Shown here piece by piece: positions 36,401 through 46,312 of a stretch of 64,000 nt of DNA. Below the pieces are notes generated by a model. The model did no database searches, had not been told where the DNA came from, and saw only the letters and a list, made by a program, of their open reading frames with translations. The DNA comes from Hypomesus transpacificus (lineage: Eukaryota > Chordata > Actinopteri > Osmeriformes > Osmeridae): NCBI RefSeq assembly GCF_021917145.1, contig NC_061080.1:4191693-4255692 (forward strand), in the 5' to 3' direction. The translations under genes and the position numbers were made by a program. Each line of letters opens with the position of its first letter. Position 1 is the first letter of the stretch.

Positions 36401-38835
36401 TGGTGGAGCGAGGTCATCTTGCAGCCCTCCAGCACCTCTCCGATGCGCTCGCTGGTCACCTGCGCCAGGTCGCCCCCTGGCTGCAGGAGGTGGCCGCGCA
36501 GCGACAGGCCCAGCAGGCGAGAGGAGGGCTCCAAATACAGCACGCAGGCTTTCACCTGGGAGGACATCCACATATGCTGACTGAAGTCTGACTTTCGGAG
36601 GGGATATGAGAACTGACATGGCATTGCTTTTATGACCCACGGCCCTCTGTGTGACAGAGTAAGACATGTGGTAAAGATGGAGGTCCTTACCTCATCTCCC
36701 TCATTGTAGCTGCATGAGGGCTCCATGTGCATGAAGTCAACCATGCCTGAGAAGGAGGAGAGGAACTCCAGGATGAGGCCGTGAATGGTCACCTGGGAGC
36801 AGAACCGCGGGGAGAACATTAACATAGCGCCACGCCAGATTAGCTTAGCGGCAACATGGAGATATAATGTAAATGTGTTCATTTCGCAGATGCTTTTCTT
36901 TAAAAATTAAAAAGACGTACTGGGGGGGATTGGAACTTGAAACCTCTTGATCCCCAGTCTACCACTGAGCCTATAACCATATGCAGTAAATGTGGCTGGA
37001 ACAAAATGATACATTTGGGTCTCAGACAAGATAGTAGGCACCAAAGTACCTTTTTGATCTGGGCTTTGACCAGGAGCCCAGGTAGCAGGTTGGTGAGGGT
37101 CCAGCCGTGTTTGATGTCAGCGTAGGACTGAGCCACGGACCGCGGGCAGGTGGAGAGACGGATCACGCGCCCTTCGTTCTTCACCTCCTCCAGCAGGGAC
37201 ACCACACACTGACCCACCTTCAGCTCTGCAATGTGGAGTCAGATGGCTGAGTGGTTAGGGAATCGGGGCTATTAAATCAGAAGGTTGCCGATTCCCGGCA
37301 ATGCCAAATGATGTTGTGTCCTTGGGCAAGGCACTTCAGCTTTCTTGCCTCGGGGAGAATGTCCCTGTACTTACTGTAAGTTGCTCTGGATAAGACCGTA
37401 AGCTAAATGACTAAATGTAATATAAATGCAACGCCAGAGGAAAAGACGTGCTCGACACAAACGCCACACAGAGCGGGTCTCCAATAAACACAGGGAGCGA
37501 CACTGGCGCAAGGTACACAACAAGGTACACAACAAGGTACACAACAAGGCACACAACAAGGGTGAGTCCAGTCCTGGCTTGCGTGATACCTTTTGGGATG
37601 GGCTGGTCTGTTGCCGCCTGCTTGGGCAAGAAAGCTTTGGTTCCGCTGACGCCAATGTCAACCAGGTACCCGTGATCCTCAACGCTATCCACACAACCAC
37701 TCAGGATCTAAGGAAATAAGACACAAAAACATTATTTCCAGACTCTTCCTTATGAATCAGAAAGGGATTTATTCGCCATGACAGTTTGCACAGACAAGGA
37801 ATTTGCTTTGGCAGGAAGGTGCATACAATAAACATATAGGAATCTTGGTCCAGAACCCTCACCTTTAGTCACATCCCTCAAATGTGTCACTAAAAGGCTT
37901 GTTTGCCTACACGTCTATAGCTGACTCACCATGCCAGCACTCAGACAGCTGGTGGTCAGGCCTTTGTTGACCTCCTTGGGGTTGATGGACAGCTGGATGC
38001 TGACCGTGCCTTTCTTGGTGATGTTCAGCCTGACAACAGAACACCTCAGCAGCATGCCTGGACTGAAGAGGTCAGGGAGGGAGAAGATCTCCTGTGGAAG
38101 ACGAGAAAAATATCGTCAGGCACTGCCGTCAAACGCGTGGCAAATATGAGGTGCGTGCGGTTCTCTCAGCTGCACTCGTCCGCAGTATACTACGTTTGTA
38201 TGTTTTATTAAAAAGCGGAACATCGAATGTATACACACACCCTCCATGAACAGCAATCTCTTACCTCGGTATCTGAGTCCAGCTGCTCACGGACCATCTT
38301 GGTGTAGGAGTCAGAGATGTTGGAGATGGCCAGGTATCCCATAAGGCCACTGGGCAGGCTCACCATCACCTCGAAGTCTGTCACTTCCTTGATACACCCC
38401 AGTACCAAGGTACCCACCTTCAGACTCTGATCGCAGGCACACAACACGCAAGTCAGGTAAGTTAGCAGCTTCATGATAGGCCAGTTCTCTATTGGAGAGC
38501 TTTGCAATTTGAATTGATCATGCATAGCAGAAGGGCATCATTTAGAAACATAACAAATCGAGTTAACAGGATGCATTGTTTAAGCTGACCTTCAGATGTA
38601 GAATTTCGACTTTGGCTGCTGCATTGAGTTTGAGCGTCTCCTCTTTGCTCGTTTTCTGCTTCTTAGCCACATTCTTCCCCTCGTTCCTTTTCTCTCCCTT
38701 CCTTTTCTTTGTTTCTGCTGGTTCATGCGTCTGGAACAGGTTGTCCACCTCAGTGTGGTGTCTCACGGGTTTCGCTTTAGTCTCTGCTTTCTTGCCCGTC
38801 CCTCCACGAGGGAAATCCTCATCCAATGACGCCAT
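26676..38835 (-). CDS. pdcd11: PDCD11 / Rrp5 homologue, S1-repeat rRNA-processing factor (34 coding exons)
   Basis: Nucleolar U3-snoRNP/pre-rRNA processing factor for 18S rRNA production, with many S1 RNA-binding repeats and C-terminal HAT/TPR-like repeats (family knowledge). The exons below sum to 5,409 bp, 1,802 aa (human 1,871): 38590-38835, 38265-38426, 37930-38091, 37590-37707, 37050-37225, 36691-36792, 36349-36555, 36085-36209, 35895-35955, 35604-35750, 35170-35421, 34756-34881, 34414-34605, 33871-34041, 33531-33744, 33036-33188, 32696-32808, 31974-32467, 31608-31670, 31414-31516, 31216-31305, 30999-31101, 30687-30864, 30425-30481, 30180-30302, 29826-29945, 29516-29678, 29229-29366, 28607-28744, 28179-28429, 27889-28057, 27585-27738, 27214-27379, 26676-26847. 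It starts [16 protein letters not shown] (human MANLEESFPRGGTRK). S1 signatures include [45 protein letters not shown] and HGVFI. The HAT region has [17 protein letters not shown] and [14 protein letters not shown] lysine-rich linker separates the two halves. 5' non-coding exon likely near 39375. Confidence 0.93.
28757..29037 (+). repeat. Purine-rich minisatellite in a pdcd11 intron
   Basis: Tandem [24 protein letters not shown] units of variable length (about 16-30 bp). They lie between the coding exons 28607-28744 and 29229-29366. Open frames over it in four frames are artefacts. Confidence 0.85.
31752..31944 (-). mobile_element. tRNA-derived SINE in a pdcd11 intron
   Basis: Same family as 18364-18555, in the same sense as pdcd11. 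The tRNA-like head ends about 29 bp from the splice donor of exon 31974-32467. It fills most of a 303-bp intron. Confidence 0.8.
32551..32570. repeat. C20 homopolymer in a pdcd11 intron
   Basis: Twenty C on the plus strand, G20 in the pdcd11 pre-mRNA; length is likely imprecise in assembly. Confidence 0.85.
33424..33461. repeat. CA microsatellite in a pdcd11 intron
   Basis: About 19 CA units between the exons at 33036-33188 and 33531-33744. Confidence 0.9.
34908..34976 (+). mobile_element. tRNA-like head of the SINE (partial copy)
   Basis: GATGGCTGAGCGGTTAGGG (A-box-like) and GGTTCGATTCC (B-box) are followed by unrelated sequence, so only the tRNA-derived head is present. It lies antisense in a pdcd11 intron about 27 bp upstream of the acceptor of exon 34756-34881. 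A free tRNA gene is unlikely: no folded acceptor stem or 3' half is seen. Confidence 0.7.
35987..36013. repeat. G27 homopolymer in a pdcd11 intron
   Basis: Twenty-seven consecutive G on the plus strand, in the 129-bp intron between exons 35895-35955 and 36085-36209. Poly-C in the pre-mRNA. Confidence 0.85.
37236..37425 (+). mobile_element. tRNA-derived SINE, antisense, abutting a pdcd11 acceptor
   Basis: A full-length copy whose head starts about 10 bp upstream (in transcript sense) of the acceptor of exon 37050-37225. On the minus strand the head supplies CTAAC, whose A at 37255 lies 29 nt from the acceptor G, a good branch-point distance. Confidence 0.82.
37510..37560 (+). repeat. 12-bp tandem repeat
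   Basis: Four copies of AAGGTACACAAC (last one variant) in a pdcd11 intron. Confidence 0.85.
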
Positions 38836-40364
38836 AGTTGATATTGATTCAATTGTCTGTAAAAATAAATAATCAAAATCTAATAATGTGTCGATAAAAG
38901 AAACGGGTGACAAACAACTGGGAAGTGTCTGCTAGCTGCAAGCGAAAGCCATGTCTGGTTATAGTGTAGATAAACAAATGAACTGAGAAACTAACAAACA
39001 AGACCATATTGACAAACATTCTTTCAATAGTTTTCAACATTGAAAACTAGACATCTGCAACAACACAAAGTTAGTCAGCTCCAACCTACTAAGAAGGTGC
39101 CTGTAGTGTAGGCTACTGAAAATATACTCTACACTACAGTATCGTTCTCAAACATCTGCATACATGTGATGACTGGCTAACTAGAAAGATAGCCACATTA
39201 GCTGCTTGCATTCCAACTAGACAACATTCAGTGAGAGAAATCGACAGCCAAAACTAAACACAGTTCCAACGTTTCAGTAAATTATACGTGTTTAAAATAA
39301 TGCAAAACGTATTAGCATACAGTTAATCCTTACTGTTTTAATCCACTTCTCAATTTGGTATCCAAACTCACATGTGTTGATCACTACCACGCCATTTTTC
39401 AATACCGGAACAGTACCGAGATGGGCGTTTCAGTAAATGACCATTCACCACCCAAAGATAAATGATTGACGTTCGGATTGACCTGCCATTAACTGTTATT
39501 CTTCAAAGGGGCGGTATTTGTGTTGATTGACGTTTACTTGGCCCTATCAAACTGTGTTTCCTTACAACGTAACAAGTAGGCGGGATTTCCTGATAAATCT
39601 AGCATTGCGGCCTCTGCTGAAGGGCACTTGTTCAAGTCAATTCACAAGGGTAGTGTGTGCAGAAGGTAAGAAATGTAACGAATAAAAAATGTTTGTCCTA
39701 TTCACGTTTACACTGTTCAGTAATGCATCATTGTGTTAGCTTTCCCGCCTATATTTGTTAATGTTTTGATTAATCGTCCGTTTATATAAACAATGTTTCA
39801 GCCAGCTAGCTAGCTTGATGGCTAGCAAGCTACTACTAATTCTAGCTCGTCAAGTGGCAACTCACTCACCCTGTTAGCTAGCTAGCTGTCTCAGTGAAAG
39901 TCAAAACAGTAAATATTAACCTTTCGTTAGAACTTATCCGAGCAATGCCCACAATTGTGCATGATCAGGGGCTGACATGGATTCATTTTTTAATTATGTA
40001 TTAACAACCAGCTAGCTAGTTGTCAATTGAAATTACAGTGTAGAGATTAAACTAATTGCAGCAGGCCGTCTCTGGGCTCGTGGGTTGTCAACCAGCGAAT
40101 TCAAAGGGACAGTCTATTCGCTTACACTTATGTAATACCACTCATCTCGTGCTTTAATCTGTAACAATTGATTTCAATGTGTCGATTTTATTCCTCATAG
40201 ATGCACATCAGGAATTATCATTACTCATGTTCCTTCAAATATGGGTGTGCACGTTACTAATTTTCCCTCTTGCCCTCTGCAGTTACCCTCAAAACTGTCA
40301 TTGTCGAACCACATGCAATTCTCATTAAGTGATTTACTTGTTGTAGGACCAGTAGACATCAACC
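38836..40364. promoter_or_regulatory. Shared head-to-head region of pdcd11 and atp5mk
   Basis: A pdcd11 5' UTR acceptor (TTTTTACAG on the minus strand) lies near 38860. A probable non-coding pdcd11 exon ends at a GTGAGT donor near 39375. A non-coding atp5mk exon ends at about 39665 (AGAAG|GTAAGA). The roughly 230 bp between these (about 39400-39630) should contain both promoters. No TATA box is obvious. Exact start sites are inferred. Confidence 0.5.
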
Positions 40365-40712
40365 ATGGGCGGACACGACGCTGGATCTCAGCACCAGTTC
40401 ACTGGCATTGCCAAGTACTTCAACGCATACACCATCACAGGAAGGAGGAATGTAAGTTGTGGACTTCTTCTCACAAAGTTGGTGTTGCAGCAACATAAAA
40501 ACATTGTCAATGTTTTGAATTATGCTTCTTGAAGTCTGGTTCACAGTGATGTGTTGAACCATATTGAAAGTCAGCCAATTCTGTAAGTTTACCAAAAGGT
40601 CATGCGTGTTCTGTCCCCTTCCTAGTGTGTATTGCTCACCTACGCCAGCATAGCCACCATCGTCCTCCTATTCAAACTGAAGCCCAAGAAACAAGCAGCG
40701 ATCACCAACTGA
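40365..40712 (+). CDS. atp5mk: ATP synthase membrane subunit K (DAPIT/USMG5)
   Basis: Small single-span subunit of mitochondrial F1Fo ATP synthase (DAPIT), involved in dimer and supercomplex stability (family knowledge). Two coding exons, 40365-40451 and 40626-40712, phase 0, give 57 aa (human 58). MGGHDAGSQHQFTGIAKYF continues NAYTITGRRN, then CVLLTYASIATIVLLFKLKP as the membrane helix and a lysine-rich end. Human DAPIT has QFTGIKKYFNSYTLTGRMN at the same place. A non-coding first exon ends near 39665. A further intron follows the stop (CAT|GTAAGC to GCAG at about 40963), so the 3' UTR is split. The second coding half is too short to stand out as an open frame by itself. Confidence 0.95.
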
Positions 40713-41057
40713 TCATGTAAGCATAACTGTTGAGATGACGTCAGCATCTCAGTAACATTTTGATTATTCTTTACCTTCTGAAACCATAGGTGTTTTTCAT
40801 ATGAATGGCTTAACTTGATGTATTCGGATCAGGGTGGGTGCCCAATCCTTTGTATAGTAACGCATGTATTATCCTCACTTTCATCTCATGTTCATGAAGG
40901 TACTTTTGTTGCAGGAAAATCCTTTAACACCCATTTCCTGTCTGTTCTTGTCTGTGTTGCAGGTGACCGGACAGTTCTGTAGTATAGTTGGAGCTGGTGG
41001 CAGCTGGATGTGCTTGTTGTAATTATACAACCATTTATTTGGTATTAACATGTTAAC

Positions 41058-41063
41058 AATAAA
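41058..41063 (+). terminator. Poly(A) signal of atp5mk
   Basis: AATAAA lies about 95 bp into the spliced 3' UTR exon. The taf5 signal on the other strand lies only about 27 bp away (41090-41095). Confidence 0.75.
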
Positions 41064-41089
41064 AATGATATCGACATAGAAAACTTGTT

Positions 41090-41095
41090 TTTATT
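41090..41095 (-). terminator. Probable poly(A) signal of taf5
   Basis: TTTATT on the plus strand, AATAAA on the minus, about 460 bp past the taf5 stop at 41556. The transcripts of taf5 and atp5mk would meet or overlap here. Confidence 0.55.
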
Positions 41096-41555
41096 TACAC
41101 AATATGCACTGGTATAAAAAGCTATACAGCTATGACAGCCAGGAACAGTTAGGCTGTGTTAATGGCAGTGGTAAAACATGGTTTTGAAATGGCACTGTTT
41201 AGGCAAGGGGTGTCAGTTTTTTTTTTTTTTTACGTTGTTTAATGAAGCTGTATGTATTTAGCAAGCCGGGGGGCGCTTTGAGATGAATTCGCAAATTTAG
41301 CGACTCGTCTTCCTTCATTGCCTTAACTATGCGGAGCTAATAACGCGACAGCTTATTTCTCATTGCCATTGGAAAGACATTCACAAGTTGGGTGTCTACA
41401 GTCAATTCAAATGGAATATATTTCTATTGTATGAATCCTTCTTTGGAGCGTTAGAATTCCTGGCCCTTCACCCATCATCATCAAGTAAAGTTTTCAGAGG
41501 AAAACAAGAGGTGATCAGTTCTAAGAATGTTCATAGTCAGCAGCCGTCCGGTGTC

Positions 41556-44500
41556 TCAGCAGGGGTTGTAAGCGCCTGCAGCGAGCAGTAGATTCCTCCG
41601 GGTGAAGTGGAGGTGAATGACGGGGGTCGACTTGGTCAGGTAGGTGCCCAGGAGAAGCTCCTTGGAGTTCTCTGGTAAATGGATGTGACCCGTGGCCATG
41701 GTGAAGTCGTCGGTCTCCAACTCGTCAAACGCCTTCATGGAGTCCCAGAGCTTGACGGTGTTGTCCATGGAAGCTGGAGAAGACGCACGATGTCACAACA
41801 TGAGAGAGACGGCGGCGTTTTGATGGGCCATTGTTTGCAGCGAGTTCAGGTTCAACAGGCGCTAGGATCTCAGCATTAGATTGAAACATGTTCATATTAT
41901 CGGCTATTTTACTGTAATGTTGAGGTATGTACCTGAGGCGAGGATCTCTCCGTCTCTGCTGAACTTGAGGGAGTAGATGGTGTCAGTGTGGCCCTTCAGA
42001 TCTCCTATCATCAGGCCATGGCCAATGTCCCACAGCAGCACTCTGCCATCAGTAGCTCCAGACGCCATGAACTTCCCGTTGGGTGAGAAGGCCAGGGCAT
42101 GGATGGGGCCCTAAATGACAAAAACACAATAATAAAATAAAGGTCTAAAGCCTTTAAACAAGCTTGAAGAGGAGCACAGTCCTTCCCAACCAATCAAACT
42201 TGGCCTTGCAACATTCCAAGAAAGTCGACCTCTGACCTTGTGACCGGTTAAGATGCGGACGCAGTTCCCCGTGAGGATGTCCCAGAGGCGGATGGTGCGG
42301 TCGGCGGAGCCGGTGGCCACGTAGTTGGAGTTGGGGTGGAAGCGGGTGCAGGTGATGTCCGCCAGGTGGCCGGCGAACATGCGTAGCGGCTGGTAGTGAT
42401 CAGTGGCCCACAGACTGGTGGAGAGGAGGAGGAGGAGGAGGAACGGCATGACTTGTCATTCCTCGTGCTGCAGATAAGAGCTCTGTGAGAGCTACAACGA
42501 TGAGGCTATTTGCACGTTCTTCATTTTTTATGGACTAATAATACATAATAATAATATATATATAAGTCTATGCTATACTTGAGGCTTCTCTGTCGTGTAG
42601 TATTGTACGTGGTAGCTACTTTATGTAGCGGCATACAAAGTAAGTCTATGCAGGACGCGAGGGCGCTACATGCACGTTTTTCCAGTCGCACGCCTCAGTT
42701 CTCACCGTGCCACCCTGTCGTGCCCTCCAGAGATGAAGTAGTACCCGTAGGGGGAGAACTGGGTGTCCCAGACGGGGTAGTTGTGTCCTTTGTACCCCAC
42801 CAGACAGGTGTACGTCTGGAGGCTCCACAGTCGCACCGTGCCGTCTTCGGAACTGGACAGCAGGTAGTTCCTGGACGACGCGATGGGGGGGGGGGGATGC
42901 AGAAGAGCTTGGATTAATCACAACATGGAAATGCAGAGTCGTGCGAGCGCGCGACTTCTCGGTGTTCTCGTCCTGGTTCTAAAATCTCAAGCACTGATCC
43001 TGGTATGGCCACTTACAGCCATACCAGTGTCAACTACAGTTGACACTGACAGAGACTTTAGGATTGGTTTAACAGATTCCGAAAGCGAAAGCTCTTCACG
43101 AAGAACGCGAACACAGGCAGAGGGATGAATGAGAGGGTGAACAACAGGGTGTAGCCTGTGCGGTCTCACCTGTCAGGGCTGAAGCTGATGCCGTAAACTG
43201 GCCCGCTGTGCCCGTGGAGGACTTTGGACTCGCTGGCCGTCTTCTCATCCATGATCCTCTCCAGCACGTCGTCAGACTCCTTGTCTATCAGACTGAGATC
43301 TTTGGTGGAGAAGAGCGCGGGAGGTCAACAATGAAGGTCAACGATCAGTATCGGTATGTCGAGGTGTGCGGTTTTCAGCACTGGTTTTTTGTTTACTACT
43401 CAGTGACATAAACCGGTGGCTTAGGGCAGGACACTAGTAGGGTGAAGGAGTGTTTATGTCGTAACTGGAGGTGTAGTCTCAGTGTTTACATTTAGTCATT
43501 TAGCAGACGCTCTTATCCAGAGCGGCTTACAATAAGTAATACATTAGTAGTATTACATTCCCCTTACAGTAATAGTAAGACATTCCCCCAAGGCAAGTAG
43601 GGTGAAGTGCCTTGCCCAAGGACACAACGTAATTTGGTACGGCTGGAAAATCAAACCGACAATCTTCTGATTAATAGCCCGATTTGCTCAGCCATCTGAC
43701 CCCATGTTTACCTGCGGCTGACTTGACCCTGCGCAGCTTCTTGGGCGTTACGCTCCACACCCTGACGGTGGAGTCTGCGAAGCCCCCCGCGATCAGGCTG
43801 GAATCGTCCGTGAAGTCCACCGCCGTCAGACCCTGAAGGTCAAAAGGTCACAAGAGAAAGAATGCAATAGTCAACGGCATTTCGGAGGGGGTCAACAACA
43901 ACAAGCGTCAGCTGCGACTCCGTTCTAATAGTGGTTAGAGTACCCTTTCCGAAGAAACTTAAAACATCGAAATACTACACACAAATGTTAGTGAACTATG
44001 TTAAACGGGCCTGTATGTTGATTGTACGAGGCAGCTGCTACAGCACCTGGTATGCGTTGAGGAAAGAGTAGAAGCAGATGGAGGGCAGGTTGTCCGGCCC
44101 CAGTCTGATCTTCTTAGTGGCCTCCTTCATGTTCATGATCTTGTCCAGCTTGTCAGAGTCCTTCAGCTCTGGGAGAGGAATCCTACAGGATAGAAAAACT
44201 ATTATTACATTATTAGAACTCCTACGATCCTAAAATAATCTAATTGGGGGGGATGGTTCACGAGCATCCATTTTTCTGATGTGCAATGTCTTTGCCTGTG
44301 TCATTTTTTAGAAAAGGGGTGAGGGATTCTACAATGACACAGATTCTAAAGGGATCATTCCATTGTTTTTTATGTAAAGATATGCCAAGAGTTAGTAAGG
44401 ACTAAGTATCTAAGGACGTGTGCTTGCTGTCGCTAGGCGGAGGCCTCTCTACTCCACCTGTTCTGCTGGGGGGCGTTAGGATCCTGCTTCTTGCTCTTGT

Positions 44501-46239
44501 TGCCCGTGCTGTCCTTCTTGGGCTTCTTCTTCTTGGGTTTGCCCTCCTCGTTCTCCGCCTCCTCGTCCTCGTCGTCCAGGGGCACCTCGATCTCCGGCTC
44601 CTTCAGCAGGCCGTAGAACACCTGAAGCAGCGGGGGGGGGGGGTAAAGGGAAGAGTCGCCCACGACGACAACTTTGTAAGTTTACGGACGCGGTTCGCTC
44701 TTCTGCCTGTGCGATCCTCGAGTCGTCTACCGCTCTCTTTCTCTCTCTGAGGCAACACAAGCATGGAATCACCAATACACGCCCCCCCTCCCCACCCACC
44801 TTAGCCTTGTTGGCATCCCTCTTGCCCTCCCCTGCCAGACTCCCGGACATGGCGTCGATCTGGCCCTTGCTGCGCGGCATGCCGTCGAAGATGTCGATGT
44901 AGAGGTGCTCCTGGATGATGTTCCAGATCTGGTTGTTCTGGCGCTCCTGGAGGTGCCTCTTCAGGAGCTGGTACGAGTCCCTGGAGATCCTCAGGACGAA
45001 CTTGCTGGTCCTGAAGTCCAGCAGGGTCTCGTTGCCCTTCATGTGTTCCTTCTTGGTCAGGCTGGAGAGGATGCGCAGGTCTTCCTCGTAGTAGCACTCC
45101 TGGTCCCCGCTGAACCTGAAAAGACGGAGAGACGGAGGGCAAGGAAAGAGTAGAAGGTAAGGGTGTTGATCAGAACACAGTGTGTTGGGTAGTTTGAGGT
45201 GGATAGGCATTCGAGTGAAACTCGGCCCAGAAACGTACTTTTCGAAGAAAGCCTTTGCCTCCATCTCGTGGTTGTTGTACACAAGCTCCAGGTACATGTG
45301 GACAAAGAGAGGGTAGAAGACCTGGGACAGCTCAGCTCGGTGACAATCGAGAACAGACTCGATAAACTTCTTCAAGCCGCTATAGTAGACTTGGTATAGT
45401 GGGGGATCCCCCTGCTGGCTGTATGCAGACAGGACAACGTTGACGTCGGGTTGATCCTCACCGCCTGACGCCGGCACTGTAAACAAAACAAAAACATGAA
45501 TGACTACATAGTTTTGGTCAGATACAAAGTAAATTAAGTATGGGTAACTAACATTTTCATGTATATAGTGCTATGATAACATTGCGACTCTTTTGTGATT
45601 TGCATAACTAGCTTCTGGTTTTCAATTGGCTATACGCGTTCTATTTCCCCCCTAAAAAAGACGTCTGTCAAACTTGTCTCATTCATTCAGAGACTTGTTT
45701 TGCTTGCAATTATTAATCATAATTACATGAAGACTAAAGAATGCTGCTTTAAAAATTACGTTATTAAGATGTTGATAACCTAAATAATTGCAATGATATG
45801 CATAATCCCGACCTTTTGTTGGCGCCGGTGGCGCCGTGGCTGGGGGAGCGGCGGTGGCTATGGTCACCCGGTTCAGAAGAGAGTTGGCATCCCCGCCTTC
45901 AGCATCAACATTCACGGTACTTCCCAAGCCCGATCCTGCAGAATCCGATACCTTTGAATCATCTGCATCGTCTGATAAACCGGCTTCACGCCGCAAAATG
46001 TTTACGGACTCCGACAATTTATTTCTCTTGAGAAATTGCAACACCGCGAGCAAGGTCTGCTGATCTTCGGCCCCTGCAGTTAAAGTTTTCGTTGTTCCGC
46101 TAGAAGACGTTGCATCAGGAGATGAAGAAAGTACTCCTCCATCGTTTGCATTATTGTTACCTGACCCATCGTTTGATGGTTCTGTTTTAATATCTTTTTC
46201 ACCCTCCGGATCGATCTGACCACCTTGTACAGCCGCCAT
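41556..46239 (-). CDS. taf5: TAF5, TFIID/SAGA WD40 subunit (11 coding exons)
   Basis: Subunit of general transcription factor TFIID that scaffolds histone-fold TAFs through an N-terminal LisH/NTD2 region and a C-terminal WD40 propeller. Exons 45813-46239, 45239-45476, 44800-45115, 44458-44621, 44047-44182, 43712-43832, 43170-43299, 42706-42870, 42237-42414, 41933-42110 and 41556-41773 sum to 2,271 bp, 756 aa (human 800). It starts MAAVQGGQIDPEG; a low-complexity Ser/Asn stretch is followed by QQTLLAVLQFLKRNKLSE (LisH). NTD2 shows LSAYSQQGDPPLYQVYYSGL and LFVHMYLELVYN. A Lys-rich acidic linker (DEDEEAENEEGKPKKKKPKK) precedes WD repeats such as GHSGPVYGISFSPDR, GHNYPVWDTQFSPYGYYF, GHLADITCTRFHPNSNYV and GSADRTIRLWD. 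It ends in AAGAYNPC. TAF5L is excluded by the N-terminus and linker. Confidence 0.95.
43490..43703 (-). mobile_element. tRNA-derived SINE in a taf5 intron
   Basis: Same family; carries an internal insertion (two ACATTCCCC-like runs). Sense with taf5. Its head ends about 8 bp from the splice donor of exon 43712-43832. Confidence 0.8.
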
Positions 46240-46306
46240 TTTCGAAATGATGTGCGCATGTGCAAACAAAATAAAGGTATCGTCACTACTGAAGAACAGA
46301 CAATCT

Positions 46307-46312
46307 GATTGG
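46307..46312 (-). promoter_or_regulatory. CCAAT box upstream of taf5
   Basis: GATTGG on the plus strand is CCAATC on the minus strand, about 70 bp upstream of the taf5 ATG. No TATA box was seen. Motif match only. Confidence 0.4.
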
